DNA of 7,984 nt from an uncultured Peptococcaceae bacterium (GTDB lineage Bacteria > Bacillota > Peptococcia > Peptococcales > Peptococcaceae). The DNA lies in contig CALIQN010000050.1 of the NCBI GenBank assembly GCA_938044045.1, positions 1 through 7,984 on the forward strand, read 5' to 3'. Shown one piece after another: positions 1-6,333 of this stretch; position 1 is the first letter of the stretch, and every line of letters starts with the position of its first letter. Both the position numbers and the translations under genes were made by a program. The notes under the pieces were generated by a model, which saw only the letters and a program-made list of their open reading frames with translations, was not told where the DNA came from and ran no database searches.

Positions 1-49
1 GCTGGCATTGTCTTACCAAGACCAACAGTTTCTGTATCGTATTCAAGCT

Positions 50-838
50 TTAAGCAAGCTCACCCAAGGCAGGATGATAGTAGCCTGCCACAATTTCATC
101 AGACAAGTGCAATTCATCTTGTAAACCAATACGTATCATCGCCACATCATGATCAATAAAATACGCCATACAACTTGCCAAGGTATCCAAAAGCGTCTCT
201 CTTGACCATGGTACATACTTGCCTTCATCATAAAGCCTTGCCAAATCGGTTTCTTTCAAGACCACCGTAGGGTATAAGCGTACCATCGCTATTCCACTTT
301 GTGCCAGTTGACGAGCGGTCTCGATAGATTTTTGAGGCTCGTCTTTATAAAGCCCTAACATCATCTGACCACCAACCAAAAAGCCACGATCCAGCAAGCT
401 TTTGACTGCCACTAAACCTACTTGATGATCATGTCCTCTTTGGTTATGGGCTAAGACCTCTTGATCTAAAGATTGAAAACCTATTTCTACCGTATCTACC
501 CCAAAAGCTTCTAAAACATCAAGCCTTGCTTCTTCTAATTTATCCGGACGTGTTGAAAGACGAATCTCATTAATATAGCCTTCTTCTTTTAGCTGTTTTG
601 CTTCTTTTAGATAGGCTTCTTGCAAAACATCAGGCAGTGCTGTAAAACTACCCCCATAGTAAGCTAGACACCTTATCTCGGGTGAGTTTTTCTGCCAGGT
701 TAGAAAAGTTTCTCTTACTTTTTTAGGTGGCAAGGGCAAAGACTGCCCTGTGATTTTATGCTGATTACAAAACACGCAAGTATAAGGACAACCCAAGTGA
801 GGAATAAAAATTGGGCAAATCCTATGCCTCTTGATCAT
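50..838 (-). CDS. Elp3-like radical SAM protein, possibly C-terminally shortened
   Basis: The 262-aa product is a radical SAM enzyme of the Elp3/MiaB/NifB-like superfamily. The cluster-binding motif GCPYTCVFCNQ places Cys17, Cys21 and Cys24 in CX3CX2C spacing. A YYGGSFTALP stretch near residue 60 matches the glycine-rich SAM-binding motif of Elp3-type proteins, and RLSTRPD follows it. The family should bind a 4Fe-4S cluster and SAM; the substrate is unknown to me. The ATG at 838 is chosen because AGGAG lies 6 nt upstream; the in-frame TTG at 841 is too close to it. The start overlaps the end of rnc by 17 nt, so the two genes are coupled, an arrangement familiar in Bacillota. The protein stops directly after YYHPALGELA. 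As I recall the family, a conserved HPA-GELV segment is followed by a further C-terminal part, so this copy may be truncated or frameshifted. Confidence 0.88.
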   Translation of the reverse strand: MIKRHRICPIFIPHLGCPYTCVFCNQHKITGQSLPLPPKKVRETFLTWQKNSPEIRCLAYYGGSFTALPDVLQEAYLKEAKQLKEEGYINEIRLSTRPDKLEEARLDVLEAFGVDTVEIGFQSLDQEVLAHNQRGHDHQVGLVAVKSLLDRGFLVGGQMMLGLYKDEPQKSIETARQLAQSGIAMVRLYPTVVLKETDLARLYDEGKYVPWSRETLLDTLASCMAYFIDHDVAMIRIGLQDELHLSDEIVAGYYHPALGELA

Positions 839-1532
839 CAAGTTCTCCTAATTTTACCAAAGCTTGAAACGCAGCTTCTCTTTCAGAAAGTTTCTTAGTC
901 TTACCCTCTCCAATCCCATAAGGCACTCCATCCACACAAACCTCACTGGTAAAAACCTTATTGTGATCGGGACCCTTAGATTTTAACAAACGATAACTCA
1001 CACTTTGTCCATTTCTTTGTACAAACTCTTGTAAACGTGTTTTGTAATCACCATAATAGCCATCTGCCACCAAGGCAATCTCTGGTGCTAAATACTTCAG
1101 GAGTAATTCATATAAAGGTAGTATCCCAACATTAAGATAAATGACCGCACTCATGGCCTCCCAAGCATCTGCTAGATTAGAAGGGCGTTCATCTCCACCA
1201 TTTGCCCTTTCACCTCGCCCCAAACGCAGGTAACGTCCTAAATCTAACCTTTTGGCTGCATTGGCTAGGGAATCTTCACAAACAAGGGTTGCTCTCTTTT
1301 TACTAAGAAGCCCTTCACCCTCATCTGGATACTCTATATATAGGTATTCCCCGATACAAAGGTCGACAACGGCATCGCCTAAAAACTCCAAGCGCTGATT
1401 GTCTTCACTATCACTATTTTCCACAGCATAGGAAGGATGGGTCAAAGCAATCGATAGTTGCTTTAAATCAAGGGTCTCTATGCCAAGTACCTGTTGCAAA
1501 GCTTGCATTTCTAAAATTCTATTTTTTTCCAT
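822..1532 (-). CDS. rnc: Ribonuclease III
   Basis: This 236-aa protein is ribonuclease III, the Mg-dependent double-strand RNA endonuclease that matures rRNA precursors and processes structured mRNAs. The N-terminal catalytic domain carries the signature NQRLEFLGDAV at residues 45-55, with Glu49 and Asp53, and the second acidic pair Asp122 and Glu125 in LADAWEAMSAVIYL. Residues from about 162 to 230 form the double-stranded RNA-binding domain, beginning DYKTRLQEFVQRNG and ending in the KKLSEREAAFQALVKL helix. The length is normal for the family. I start it at the ATG at 1532 because GGAGG lies 7 nt upstream; an in-frame ATG at 1559 has no such site and sits inside the promoter. The gene is read from a near-consensus promoter at 1551-1579 and overlaps the following radical SAM gene. 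A divergent nifX-like gene lies upstream. Confidence 0.96.
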   Translation of the reverse strand: MEKNRILEMQALQQVLGIETLDLKQLSIALTHPSYAVENSDSEDNQRLEFLGDAVVDLCIGEYLYIEYPDEGEGLLSKKRATLVCEDSLANAAKRLDLGRYLRLGRGERANGGDERPSNLADAWEAMSAVIYLNVGILPLYELLLKYLAPEIALVADGYYGDYKTRLQEFVQRNGQSVSYRLLKSKGPDHNKVFTSEVCVDGVPYGIGEGKTKKLSEREAAFQALVKLGELDDQEA

Positions 1533-1550
1533 AAAATAACCTCCGTCAAT

Positions 1551-1579
1551 ATTGTACACAGTTTGAAAAGGCTTTTCAA
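1551..1579 (-). promoter_or_regulatory. Promoter of rnc-radical SAM operon
   Basis: On the minus strand a -35 element TTGAAA (1574-1579) and a -10 element TACAAT (1551-1556) are separated by exactly 17 bp. The predicted start near 1544 falls at the edge of the ribosome binding site GGAGG (1540-1544), so the untranslated leader would be extremely short. The -35 hexamer lies inside the 17-bp inverted repeat at 1563-1579. Confidence 0.6.
1563..1579. promoter_or_regulatory. Inverted repeat in rnc/nifX-like divergent promoter region
   Basis: TTGAAAAG and CTTTTCAA form 8-bp perfect arms around a single G. The repeat covers the -35 hexamer of the rnc promoter and lies about 12 bp upstream of the candidate -35 of the divergent gene. 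It could be an operator acting on both, but a chance A/T-rich palindrome is possible. It is not followed by a T-run on either side and is therefore not a terminator. Confidence 0.35.
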
Positions 1580-1591
1580 TTGGTTTTACTT

Positions 1592-1620
1592 TTGATTAAA
1601 TGGCCCAAAGGTGTTACACT
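1592..1620 (+). promoter_or_regulatory. Candidate promoter of NifX-like gene
   Basis: TTGATT (1592-1597) and TACACT (1615-1620) are spaced by 17 bp. Each matches the vegetative consensus at four of six positions. The start of transcription would fall near 1627, directly before the AAGGAG ribosome binding site, mirroring the short leader predicted for rnc. Confidence 0.4.
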
Positions 1621-1641
1621 AGTAAAGAAGGAGTGATATCA

Positions 1642-1998
1642 ATGAAAATTGCTTGTCCAACAAAAGACAATATGGTAGATAACCATTTTGGACATTGTGC
1701 GTATTTTACTATTTTTACGCTTGAAGATAACAAATTAATCAAAGAAGAAACCCTACCTTCACCAGTCGGTTGTGGCTGTAAGTCCAATATTGCTGGTGAC
1801 TTAGAAAAATTAGGCGTCAGCCTCATGCTTGCGGGCAATATGGGCGACGGTGCTTTAAATGTCCTCAATACTCATAACATCCAAGTCATCAGAGGATGTC
1901 AAGGTGACATCCATGATGTCCTCAATGCTTATTTAGACGGCAAACTCGAGGATTCACTTATCAGTTGTGATCATCACAATTGCGACCACGAACATTAA
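1642..1998 (+). CDS. NifX/NifB-type dinitrogenase iron-molybdenum cofactor domain protein
   Basis: The 118-aa product is a single-domain member of the family that includes NifX, the NifB C-terminal domain and archaeal MTH1175-type proteins (ribonuclease H-like fold). Family marks are the start MKIACPTKDN, the DNHFGHC segment at residues 13-19, a GCGCKS stretch near residue 44, the MLAGNMGDGALNVL turn-helix and the IQVIRGCQGDIHDVLNAYLDGKL end. Nif members carry iron-sulfur or FeMo-co precursors. Stand-alone members in anaerobes without nitrogenase are poorly characterised, and no nif genes are visible here. The C-terminus ends in a Cys/His-rich tail (CDHHNCDHEH) that could bind metal. The ATG at 1642 is preceded by AAGGAG at a good distance; the upstream in-frame ATG at 1600 has no ribosome binding site and lies in the promoter. 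The gene stands alone and ends at a bidirectional terminator shared with rubredoxin. Confidence 0.88.
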   Translation: MKIACPTKDNMVDNHFGHCAYFTIFTLEDNKLIKEETLPSPVGCGCKSNIAGDLEKLGVSLMLAGNMGDGALNVLNTHNIQVIRGCQGDIHDVLNAYLDGKLEDSLISCDHHNCDHEH

Positions 1999-2003
1999 AA
2001 AAA

Positions 2004-2036
2004 GAGCCTTTGTACTACAGTACAAAGGCTCTTTTT
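2004..2036. terminator. Bidirectional terminator between NifX-like gene and rubredoxin
   Basis: A perfect 12-bp stem pairs GAGCCTTTGTAC (2004-2015) with its complement at 2020-2031 around a 4-nt loop. It is followed by T5 on the plus strand, and by T7 on the minus strand (the A-run at 1997-2003). It serves the two convergent genes. Confidence 0.92.
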
Positions 2037-2047
2037 ATCTACTCTTC

Positions 2048-2206
2048 TTATTCTTCTGAGAAGTCTTCTTTACCAGCACCGCAAAGTGGGCAAACCCAAT
2101 CTTCTGGAAGATCTTCAAACGCAGTTCCAGGTGCTACACCGTTATCTTCATCACCTTCAGCAGGATCATAAACATATCCACACAAATCGCATACATAACT
2201 TTTCAT
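2048..2206 (-). CDS. Rubredoxin
   Basis: This 52-aa protein is a classical rubredoxin, a soluble one-iron electron carrier. The four cysteine ligands are present in the two usual knuckles, YVCDLCGY (Cys6, Cys9) and VCPLCGAGK (Cys39, Cys42), with the conserved YDPAEGD and PEDWVCP segments between them. Length is typical. In anaerobes rubredoxins feed electrons to rubrerythrin, superoxide reductase or flavodiiron proteins in oxygen defence; no partner gene is visible here, so the actual partner is unknown. The ATG at 2206 is preceded by AGGAG at 9 nt; an ORF extension upstream to 2239 is not supported because the ribosome binding site would lie inside it. The gene follows murA on the same strand after a 94-nt gap with no clear terminator, so some read-through from murA is possible. 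Confidence 0.96.
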   Translation of the reverse strand: MKSYVCDLCGYVYDPAEGDEDNGVAPGTAFEDLPEDWVCPLCGAGKEDFSEE

Positions 2207-2300
2207 TATTAAACTCTCCTTTATCATATCTAATCTCAAACTTTACATTTTTGTATATAACCATTTTTTTCTATTTTATGCACAAAAAAAGCAAAAAATA

Positions 2301-3581
2301 TTAAATCTTTTCTACACGCTTAATCTTGGCACCCAACTTTTGAAACTTGCCGATGAGATTTTCATACCCTCTATCAATATGATGAAGATTGCCTATCACT
2401 GTTTCCCCTTCAGCGACCAAGCCAGCAATGATGAGTGCTGCACCCGCACGCAAATCTGTTGCAAAAACTTCGGCACCAAAAAGCTTAGGAACGCCATCCA
2501 CATGGGCAATGCGACCATCTAGCTGAATATTGGCACCCATTTTTCTAAGCTCATCCACATGCATATAACGATTTTCAAAAATCGTTTCTTCAAAATTAGA
2601 AGTTCCCTTGGCCAAAGTAAGCACTGCCATAAACTGCGCCTGTATATCTGTAGGAAATCCTGGATGTGGCAAAGTCTTGATATCAGTACTTAAAAATTCT
2701 TTGACAGGTTTAATCGTAACCTTATTGTTTTTACGATCAACAACAAAGTCTGCACCACATTCTCGCATTTTTTCCAAAATAGGTTCTAAATGTTCAATAA
2801 TGCAGTTGGTAATAGTGATTTCACTTTTCGTCATCGCCGCTGCCAAAAGATAGCTTCCAGCCTCAATACGATCAGGAATGATACAGTGGGTCGCTCCATG
2901 AAGCTGCTCTACACCAACGATAGTGATTTCTTTGGTACCGGCACCCTTGACATTGGCGCCCATCTCATTTAGAAACATTGCCAAATCAACAATTTCTGGT
3001 TCTAAAGCAGCATTTTTTATCACAGTCACGCCTTCTGCTAAGGTTGCTGCCATCATCAAGTTTTCTGTTGCCCCTACTGATGGAAATTTCAAAAACAGCT
3101 CTGCACCTTTTAATCGCCCATTCACTTCAGCAATAATACTATCCTCTTGCAAGCGAATGGTGGCACCTAGCTCTTCTAAGCCTCTAAGGTGCATATCCAC
3201 AGGACGAGAGCCTATCGCACACCCTCCAGGCAAGGAAATCTTTGCCTTGGAAAAACGTGCCAATAGCGGCCCTAAGATTAATACAGAAGCACGCATCTTT
3301 TGCATTAAATCTGGACTTGCCTCGTAAGTCAGAATCTCCTCTGCACCTATGGTCATCACATTATCAGTAAATGTTATCTTACATCCAAGGGATTCTAAAA
3401 CTGCTTGTATAATATAGACATCAGCTAACTTTGGAACATCTTGAAGCACACACACGCCATCTGATAAAAGGCTTGCTGCAATAATAGGCAAAACTGCATT
3501 TTTTGCCCCACTGATTGCCACTTCCCCAGATAGAGGGTAGCCGCCAGTTACAACAATGCGCTCCAAATTCTTATCTTGCAC
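2301..3581 (-). CDS. murA: UDP-N-acetylglucosamine 1-carboxyvinyltransferase (MurA)
   Basis: MurA transfers enolpyruvate from phosphoenolpyruvate to UDP-N-acetylglucosamine, the first committed step of peptidoglycan synthesis, in the cytoplasm. The 426-aa length is standard. Visible marks are SGAKNAVLP with Lys27 and Asn28, RASVLILGPLLARF with Arg97, the active-site loop LPGGCAIGSRPVD with Cys121, PHPGFPTDIQAQF with Asp312 and FATDLRAGAAL with Arg378. Because the active-site residue is Cys rather than Asp, the enzyme is expected to belong to the fosfomycin-sensitive type. The start is GTG at 3581, with GGAGG 9 nt upstream. A strong promoter lies at 3623-3651, so murA is transcribed independently of the upstream YwmB-like gene. 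In Bacillus the same pair ywmB-murA is followed by spoIID; here rubredoxin follows instead. Many Bacillota have two MurA paralogues; which one this is cannot be told here. Confidence 0.96.
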   Translation of the reverse strand: MQDKNLERIVVTGGYPLSGEVAISGAKNAVLPIIAASLLSDGVCVLQDVPKLADVYIIQAVLESLGCKITFTDNVMTIGAEEILTYEASPDLMQKMRASVLILGPLLARFSKAKISLPGGCAIGSRPVDMHLRGLEELGATIRLQEDSIIAEVNGRLKGAELFLKFPSVGATENLMMAATLAEGVTVIKNAALEPEIVDLAMFLNEMGANVKGAGTKEITIVGVEQLHGATHCIIPDRIEAGSYLLAAAMTKSEITITNCIIEHLEPILEKMRECGADFVVDRKNNKVTIKPVKEFLSTDIKTLPHPGFPTDIQAQFMAVLTLAKGTSNFEETIFENRYMHVDELRKMGANIQLDGRIAHVDGVPKLFGAEVFATDLRAGAALIIAGLVAEGETVIGNLHHIDRGYENLIGKFQKLGAKIKRVEKI

Positions 3582-3622
3582 GCCTATCTTCCTCCCTCTT
3601 ACTCACCTAAATATTCCTTTAT

Positions 3623-3651
3623 ATTCTAACGAAAAAGCCTATTATCGTCAA
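3623..3651 (-). promoter_or_regulatory. murA promoter
   Basis: On the minus strand TTGACG (3646-3651) and TAGAAT (3623-3628) are separated by 17 bp, each matching the vegetative consensus at five of six positions. Transcription would start near 3616, giving a leader of about 35 nt before the GTG start codon. Confidence 0.7.
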
Positions 3652-3730
3652 TGAAAATAACTTAGTCATTTTAAGATTAGAAAAAGATTGTGCCTGTCTA
3701 TACCATCATCAAAAAAATCACCTATTTGAA

Positions 3731-4552
3731 CTATGCCTTATTCTCCTCTACCCAAAGTGCGACCCCCACTGGTTGCCTTGTCGTGAGTTTGGCAAAAACC
3801 ACAGGCTTTTCTGCTACAGAGATATCAATCACTTCCCATTGTTTGAGACGTACAAGTGAGAAGTGATTGATTTTTAAAGGAGATAGTGTATCCTTTTGCC
3901 CAGTTTTAGCTATCTTCTTCACCCTATCAGCGTATAACTGCATCATGCCCCTCATCGTATAATCTGAAAAGTAAGCCACTTGCTCTCCCATCTCTTTTGG
4001 ATTTCTACTAAGTTTTCTTTCTATCATACTCGTCTCTTTAAGCTCACTACCAACTACCTTAAAAATAAGCTTTTTTTCTTTTACTAGACGTTTATGCATC
4101 TCTTGAGGCAGTAACATTTCCAGTAGCCATCCCTCTACTTCCTTTTCTGTAGTCTCCGGCACTGTTAATAAAAGGATTTGTTCCTCAGTTGGTATGGTGA
4201 CAGGTAAGGCTAGCCCCATGTTTTTACCTTCTGTGGATTGGAGAGAAACATATTTTACTAGAGGATTCGGGTTGCTTTGATATTTAAGTTCATCAGTAAG
4301 TATACCCCAAGTATCACTGTCAGCCCATCGGTTATAATTTAGCAAGTCAGTTTCTGCTAGCCACTTTAAAAAAACTGGCTTATTGATAATATCAGCACTA
4401 CCCTCTATGGGAATAGGTTGATAATCCATACTATAACGTTCTGACGCTGTCATATACGCTTCCATACTCTCCATTTGGTCTGAATGCGCTTGCCACAGTA
4501 CCCCTAGAAAAATCAGACCAACGACTAAAAAGCCAAGTAACGATTTTTTCAT
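3731..4552 (-). CDS. Exported YwmB-like protein
   Basis: This 273-aa protein begins with a Sec-type signal or membrane anchor (MKKS followed by a hydrophobic stretch to about residue 21, then QAHSDQ). There is no lipobox cysteine. The rest is soluble and charged, with no motif I can assign an activity to. Its place directly upstream of murA on the same strand, its size and its export signal match the YwmB (DUF1779, TATA-box-binding-like fold) family found upstream of murAA in Bacillus. This assignment rests mainly on context. YwmB itself has no established biochemical role. I choose the ATG at 4552, which has AAAGGA 7-8 nt upstream. The two ATG codons at 4561 and 4558 overlap that site. It has its own promoter at 4593-4621, is separated from murA by 149 nt, and is divergent from sdpR. 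Confidence 0.7.
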   Translation of the reverse strand: MKKSLLGFLVVGLIFLGVLWQAHSDQMESMEAYMTASERYSMDYQPIPIEGSADIINKPVFLKWLAETDLLNYNRWADSDTWGILTDELKYQSNPNPLVKYVSLQSTEGKNMGLALPVTIPTEEQILLLTVPETTEKEVEGWLLEMLLPQEMHKRLVKEKKLIFKVVGSELKETSMIERKLSRNPKEMGEQVAYFSDYTMRGMMQLYADRVKKIAKTGQKDTLSPLKINHFSLVRLKQWEVIDISVAEKPVVFAKLTTRQPVGVALWVEENKA

Positions 4553-4592
4553 CACCATCATCCTTTCTTATCCATTGCTAATATTTTATTAA

Positions 4593-4621
4593 AGTATAAA
4601 ATTTATCCTCTTACTTCGCAA
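4593..4621 (-). promoter_or_regulatory. Promoter of YwmB-like gene
   Basis: On the minus strand TTGCGA (4616-4621) and TATACT (4593-4598) are spaced by 17 bp. Transcription would start near 4586, about 34 nt before the chosen ATG. Confidence 0.55.
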
Positions 4622-4707
4622 GAGATTTTTTCAATACTATCCCTTGCTTTTTTGCTATGCTCTGCACTTTCCTTTTAAAAAATAATCTCATGCTTTTAGG
4701 ATGCTTA

Positions 4708-4736
4708 TTGACTTTTAAAACTATTTAGACTATCAT
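4708..4736 (+). promoter_or_regulatory. sdpRI promoter
   Basis: TTGACT (4708-4713) and TATCAT (4731-4736) are spaced by 17 bp and each matches consensus at five of six positions. The -10 box lies within the left arm of the large inverted repeat (4724-4773). A repressor bound there would block polymerase. The predicted start is near 4743. Confidence 0.7.
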
Positions 4737-4773
4737 CTAATTAGATAAATATCTAATTAGATGATAGTCTAAA
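4724..4773. promoter_or_regulatory. Perfect 50-bp inverted repeat, putative SdpR operator
   Basis: Arms 4724-4747 and 4750-4773 are perfectly complementary over 24 bp around a 2-nt AA centre. Each arm contains the self-palindromic 12-mer ATCTAATTAGAT, at 4735-4746 and 4751-4762, centres 16 bp apart. The outer parts are TAGACTATC and its complement. The repeat covers the -10 box and start site of sdpRI and ends right at the ribosome binding site (AAAGGAG, 4771-4777). ArsR-family repressors bind such AT-rich palindromes as dimers, so two dimers side by side are plausible. Confidence 0.75.
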
Positions 4774-4784
4774 GGAGTGATTTC

Positions 4785-5060
4785 ATGGCACTAGAACTGA
4801 CCTTTAAAGCCCTAAGTGATGTCAACCGCCGAGAAATCTTGCGTTTGCTACGCCAAGGTTCTTTAAATGCTGGGGAGCTTGCAGAACATTTTGAGATGAC
4901 ACCAGCAACGCTCTCTTACCACTTAGCACTCTTGAAAAAAGCCGGCTTAATTGTCGAAAAACGTGAGAAGAACTTTCGACAATACTCTCTAAACACCAGT
5001 GTTTTTGAGGAAGTGCTTGCCTATGTCTATAGTTTTCAAAGCAAAAAGGAGGAAGACTAA
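4785..5060 (+). CDS. sdpR: ArsR-family autorepressor, SdpR type
   Basis: The 91-aa product is a winged helix-turn-helix repressor of the ArsR superfamily. The N-terminus FKALSDVNRREILRLLRQG is the typical first helix. Residues 26-56 (NAGELAEHF followed by TPATLSYHLALLKKAGLI) form the DNA-binding helices, and the wing is KREKNFRQYSLN. There is no cysteine, so the metal-binding site of true ArsR/SmtB sensors is absent; this fits SdpR, the autorepressor of the Bacillus sdpRI immunity operon. In that system SdpI at the membrane sequesters SdpR when the SdpC toxin is present, which relieves repression. The ATG at 4785 has AAAGGAG 7 nt upstream. The stop codon overlaps the start of the SdpI-like gene (TAATG), so the two are translationally coupled. 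The large inverted repeat over its promoter suggests autoregulation. Confidence 0.85.
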   Translation: MALELTFKALSDVNRREILRLLRQGSLNAGELAEHFEMTPATLSYHLALLKKAGLIVEKREKNFRQYSLNTSVFEEVLAYVYSFQSKKEED

Positions 5061-5701
5061 TGTCTAAAAAAATGCTTTTTATACTTGGTAATCTCATCAA
5101 TAGCCTCAACATCCTGCTCGCCATTTATTTTTTTAATGCCTTACCTGATAAAATGATTACCCATGTCAATTTTGACAATGTGCCTAATGGCTATATGTCT
5201 AAAACCAGTTTTTTGATTTTTTATCCTCTATTTTTTATTATTATCTTTAGTCTGAGCTTTTTTATCACGATAAAAGACCCTCGCAATGCCAATCAAGAGA
5301 AAAAACCCCTTTATTTTCTCTTTATTGCCATTCCTATCCTTGGTGTTATTGTCTTTATTGCCCTAATTCGTTTCAATCTAGGACAGCCCACTGACATTGG
5401 TCTGATCATCAGTATCGCTGTTGGTCTCCTCTTTATTATCCTAGGCAATTACTTGCCAAAGATTAAACCAAATTATACCTTTGGTATCAAACTTCCTTGG
5501 ACCCTTGCCAATGAGGAAGTTTGGCAAAAGACCCATCGCCTTTCAGGCTACCTTTGGATAATGGCTGGTATTATAATGATGGCCTCCTATTTTATCAGCC
5601 CAAACGCTTACGTTTTTTTAGGTGTCCTCATTATTCCTCTTTTAGTCGTACCTACAATTTATGCCTATAGGCTTTACCATAAGTTAGAAAAAGGACAATA
5701 A
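5060..5701 (+). CDS. sdpI: SdpI-family integral membrane protein
   Basis: This 213-aa membrane protein belongs to the SdpI/YfhL family. The N-terminal DUF1648-type part shows one helix (about 5-27) followed by the LPDKMITHVNFDNVPNGYMSK segment, and then a second helix (about 50-70). Further helices lie at about 85-104, 111-130, 163-180 and 183-204. The family signature is present between helices four and five (residues 129-165: GNYLPKIKPNYTFGIKLPW, then W155, H159 and the GYLW end). Length is close to Bacillus SdpI, which protects against the SdpC cannibalism toxin and signals to SdpR. Here the toxin genes sdpABC are not visible, so the protein may give immunity to foreign toxins or have another role. 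Start is fixed by AAGGAGG at 5046-5052 and the overlap with sdpR. A strong terminator follows immediately. Confidence 0.85.
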   Translation: MSKKMLFILGNLINSLNILLAIYFFNALPDKMITHVNFDNVPNGYMSKTSFLIFYPLFFIIIFSLSFFITIKDPRNANQEKKPLYFLFIAIPILGVIVFIALIRFNLGQPTDIGLIISIAVGLLFIILGNYLPKIKPNYTFGIKLPWTLANEEVWQKTHRLSGYLWIMAGIIMMASYFISPNAYVFLGVLIIPLLVVPTIYAYRLYHKLEKGQ

Positions 5702-5736
5702 AAATAGCCTACCCTATGAATGGGTAGGCTATTTTT
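5700..5736 (+). terminator. Terminator of sdpRI operon
   Basis: A perfect 15-bp stem, AAAAATAGCCTACCC (5700-5714) with its complement at 5722-5736, encloses a 7-nt loop; the 3' arm ends in T5. The 5' A-run makes it potentially bidirectional. It separates sdpRI from the membrane-protein array. Confidence 0.9.
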
Positions 5737-5797
5737 CTACTTGCGATAAGCTCTATTTTATAGGACACTAGAGAAAAGCCTCAGGAGTGTGATACTT
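5731..5797 (+). repeat. Leader repeat, copy 1
   Basis: These 67 nt directly before the ATG of unit 1 align without gaps to 6584-6650 before unit 2, with six mismatches. The block begins in the T-run of the sdpI terminator. It contains a TTGCGA-17-GACACT arrangement (5741-5769) that may be a weak promoter, and the AGGAG ribosome binding site at 5783-5787. Only its last 17 nt are kept upstream of unit 3 (7197-7213). Confidence 0.85.
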
Positions 5798-6259
5798 ATG
5801 GAAGCTTTAAAAAATTGGCTTTTCCTTATAGGACATAAGAGTGCTATCAATCTTTTTCTTATTTTCGTATATGGCAGTCTACTGATGTTGATTTCTTTTA
5901 TTAATTCACACTTTGTTAGTGAAGTACGTCATAATCTTCAAAATCTTACTCATGCAGAAAGTTTAGCTTGGATATTTATTATTACCATTGCTAGCATAGT
6001 CTATCTCGGTATCGTTTTTATTGCTAAGGCCAAAATAACTTATCTCTTTATCCTTTTAAATAGTTTTGGGCTTTTATGGTTTTACTTTAAAGCTTCTTTT
6101 GGATTAAACAGCCATTCTGAAGCTATTATCAACCATGTCGCACCAACACTTACCACCTATAACATCGGTGTTCTAAGTCTCTTTATCGCCATTATTATCA
6201 CTTTAATCCTTTTTAAGAGATACCACTTTACGCTTCAACAAAGATTTCTACACCAATAG
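5798..6259 (+). CDS. Four-helix membrane protein, tandem family unit 1
   Basis: I do not recognise this 153-aa protein. It has four hydrophobic segments at about residues 17-37, 55-77, 79-98 and 120-139, a short amphipathic N-terminus (MEALKNWLFLIGHKSAINL) and a basic C-terminus ending FKRYHFTLQQRFLHQ. There is no signal peptidase site or cysteine, and no catalytic motif is evident. The ATG at 5798 is used because AGGAG lies 10 nt upstream; the in-frame GTG at 5789 is only 1 nt from that site. It is closely related to unit 3 (7214-7684) along its whole length and more distantly to unit 2 (6651-7121). It is AT-rich with many Phe, Ile and Leu. It follows sdpI after a terminator and so is probably transcribed from its own leader. 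A role in toxin immunity or membrane stress would fit the neighbourhood but is inference only. Confidence 0.75.
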   Translation: MEALKNWLFLIGHKSAINLFLIFVYGSLLMLISFINSHFVSEVRHNLQNLTHAESLAWIFIITIASIVYLGIVFIAKAKITYLFILLNSFGLLWFYFKASFGLNSHSEAIINHVAPTLTTYNIGVLSLFIAIIITLILFKRYHFTLQQRFLHQ

Positions 6260-6333
6260 ATAAAAAACAAAAGCTAACTTATTGATATTTCAACATTCAT
6301 CAAAGAAGTGTAAAAAATGAAAACCATTGCGGT

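Noticed and set aside
2207..2300. Separate promoter for rubredoxin
   Set aside because: Candidate TTGTGC and TATATA boxes are about 20 bp apart and no other pair fits well, so I could not support one.
2086..2304. Plus-strand frame over rubredoxin
   Set aside because: It is antisense to a rubredoxin with all four cysteines; the A/T-rich tail comes from intergenic sequence.
2923..3327. Plus-strand frame of 134 codons opposite murA
   Set aside because: It is a shadow of murA, which has full-length family conservation; there is no ribosome binding site and no recognisable protein.
4822..5124. Minus-strand frame of 100 codons opposite sdpR
   Set aside because: It is antisense to a well supported ArsR-type gene and has neither an initiation signal nor protein-like composition.
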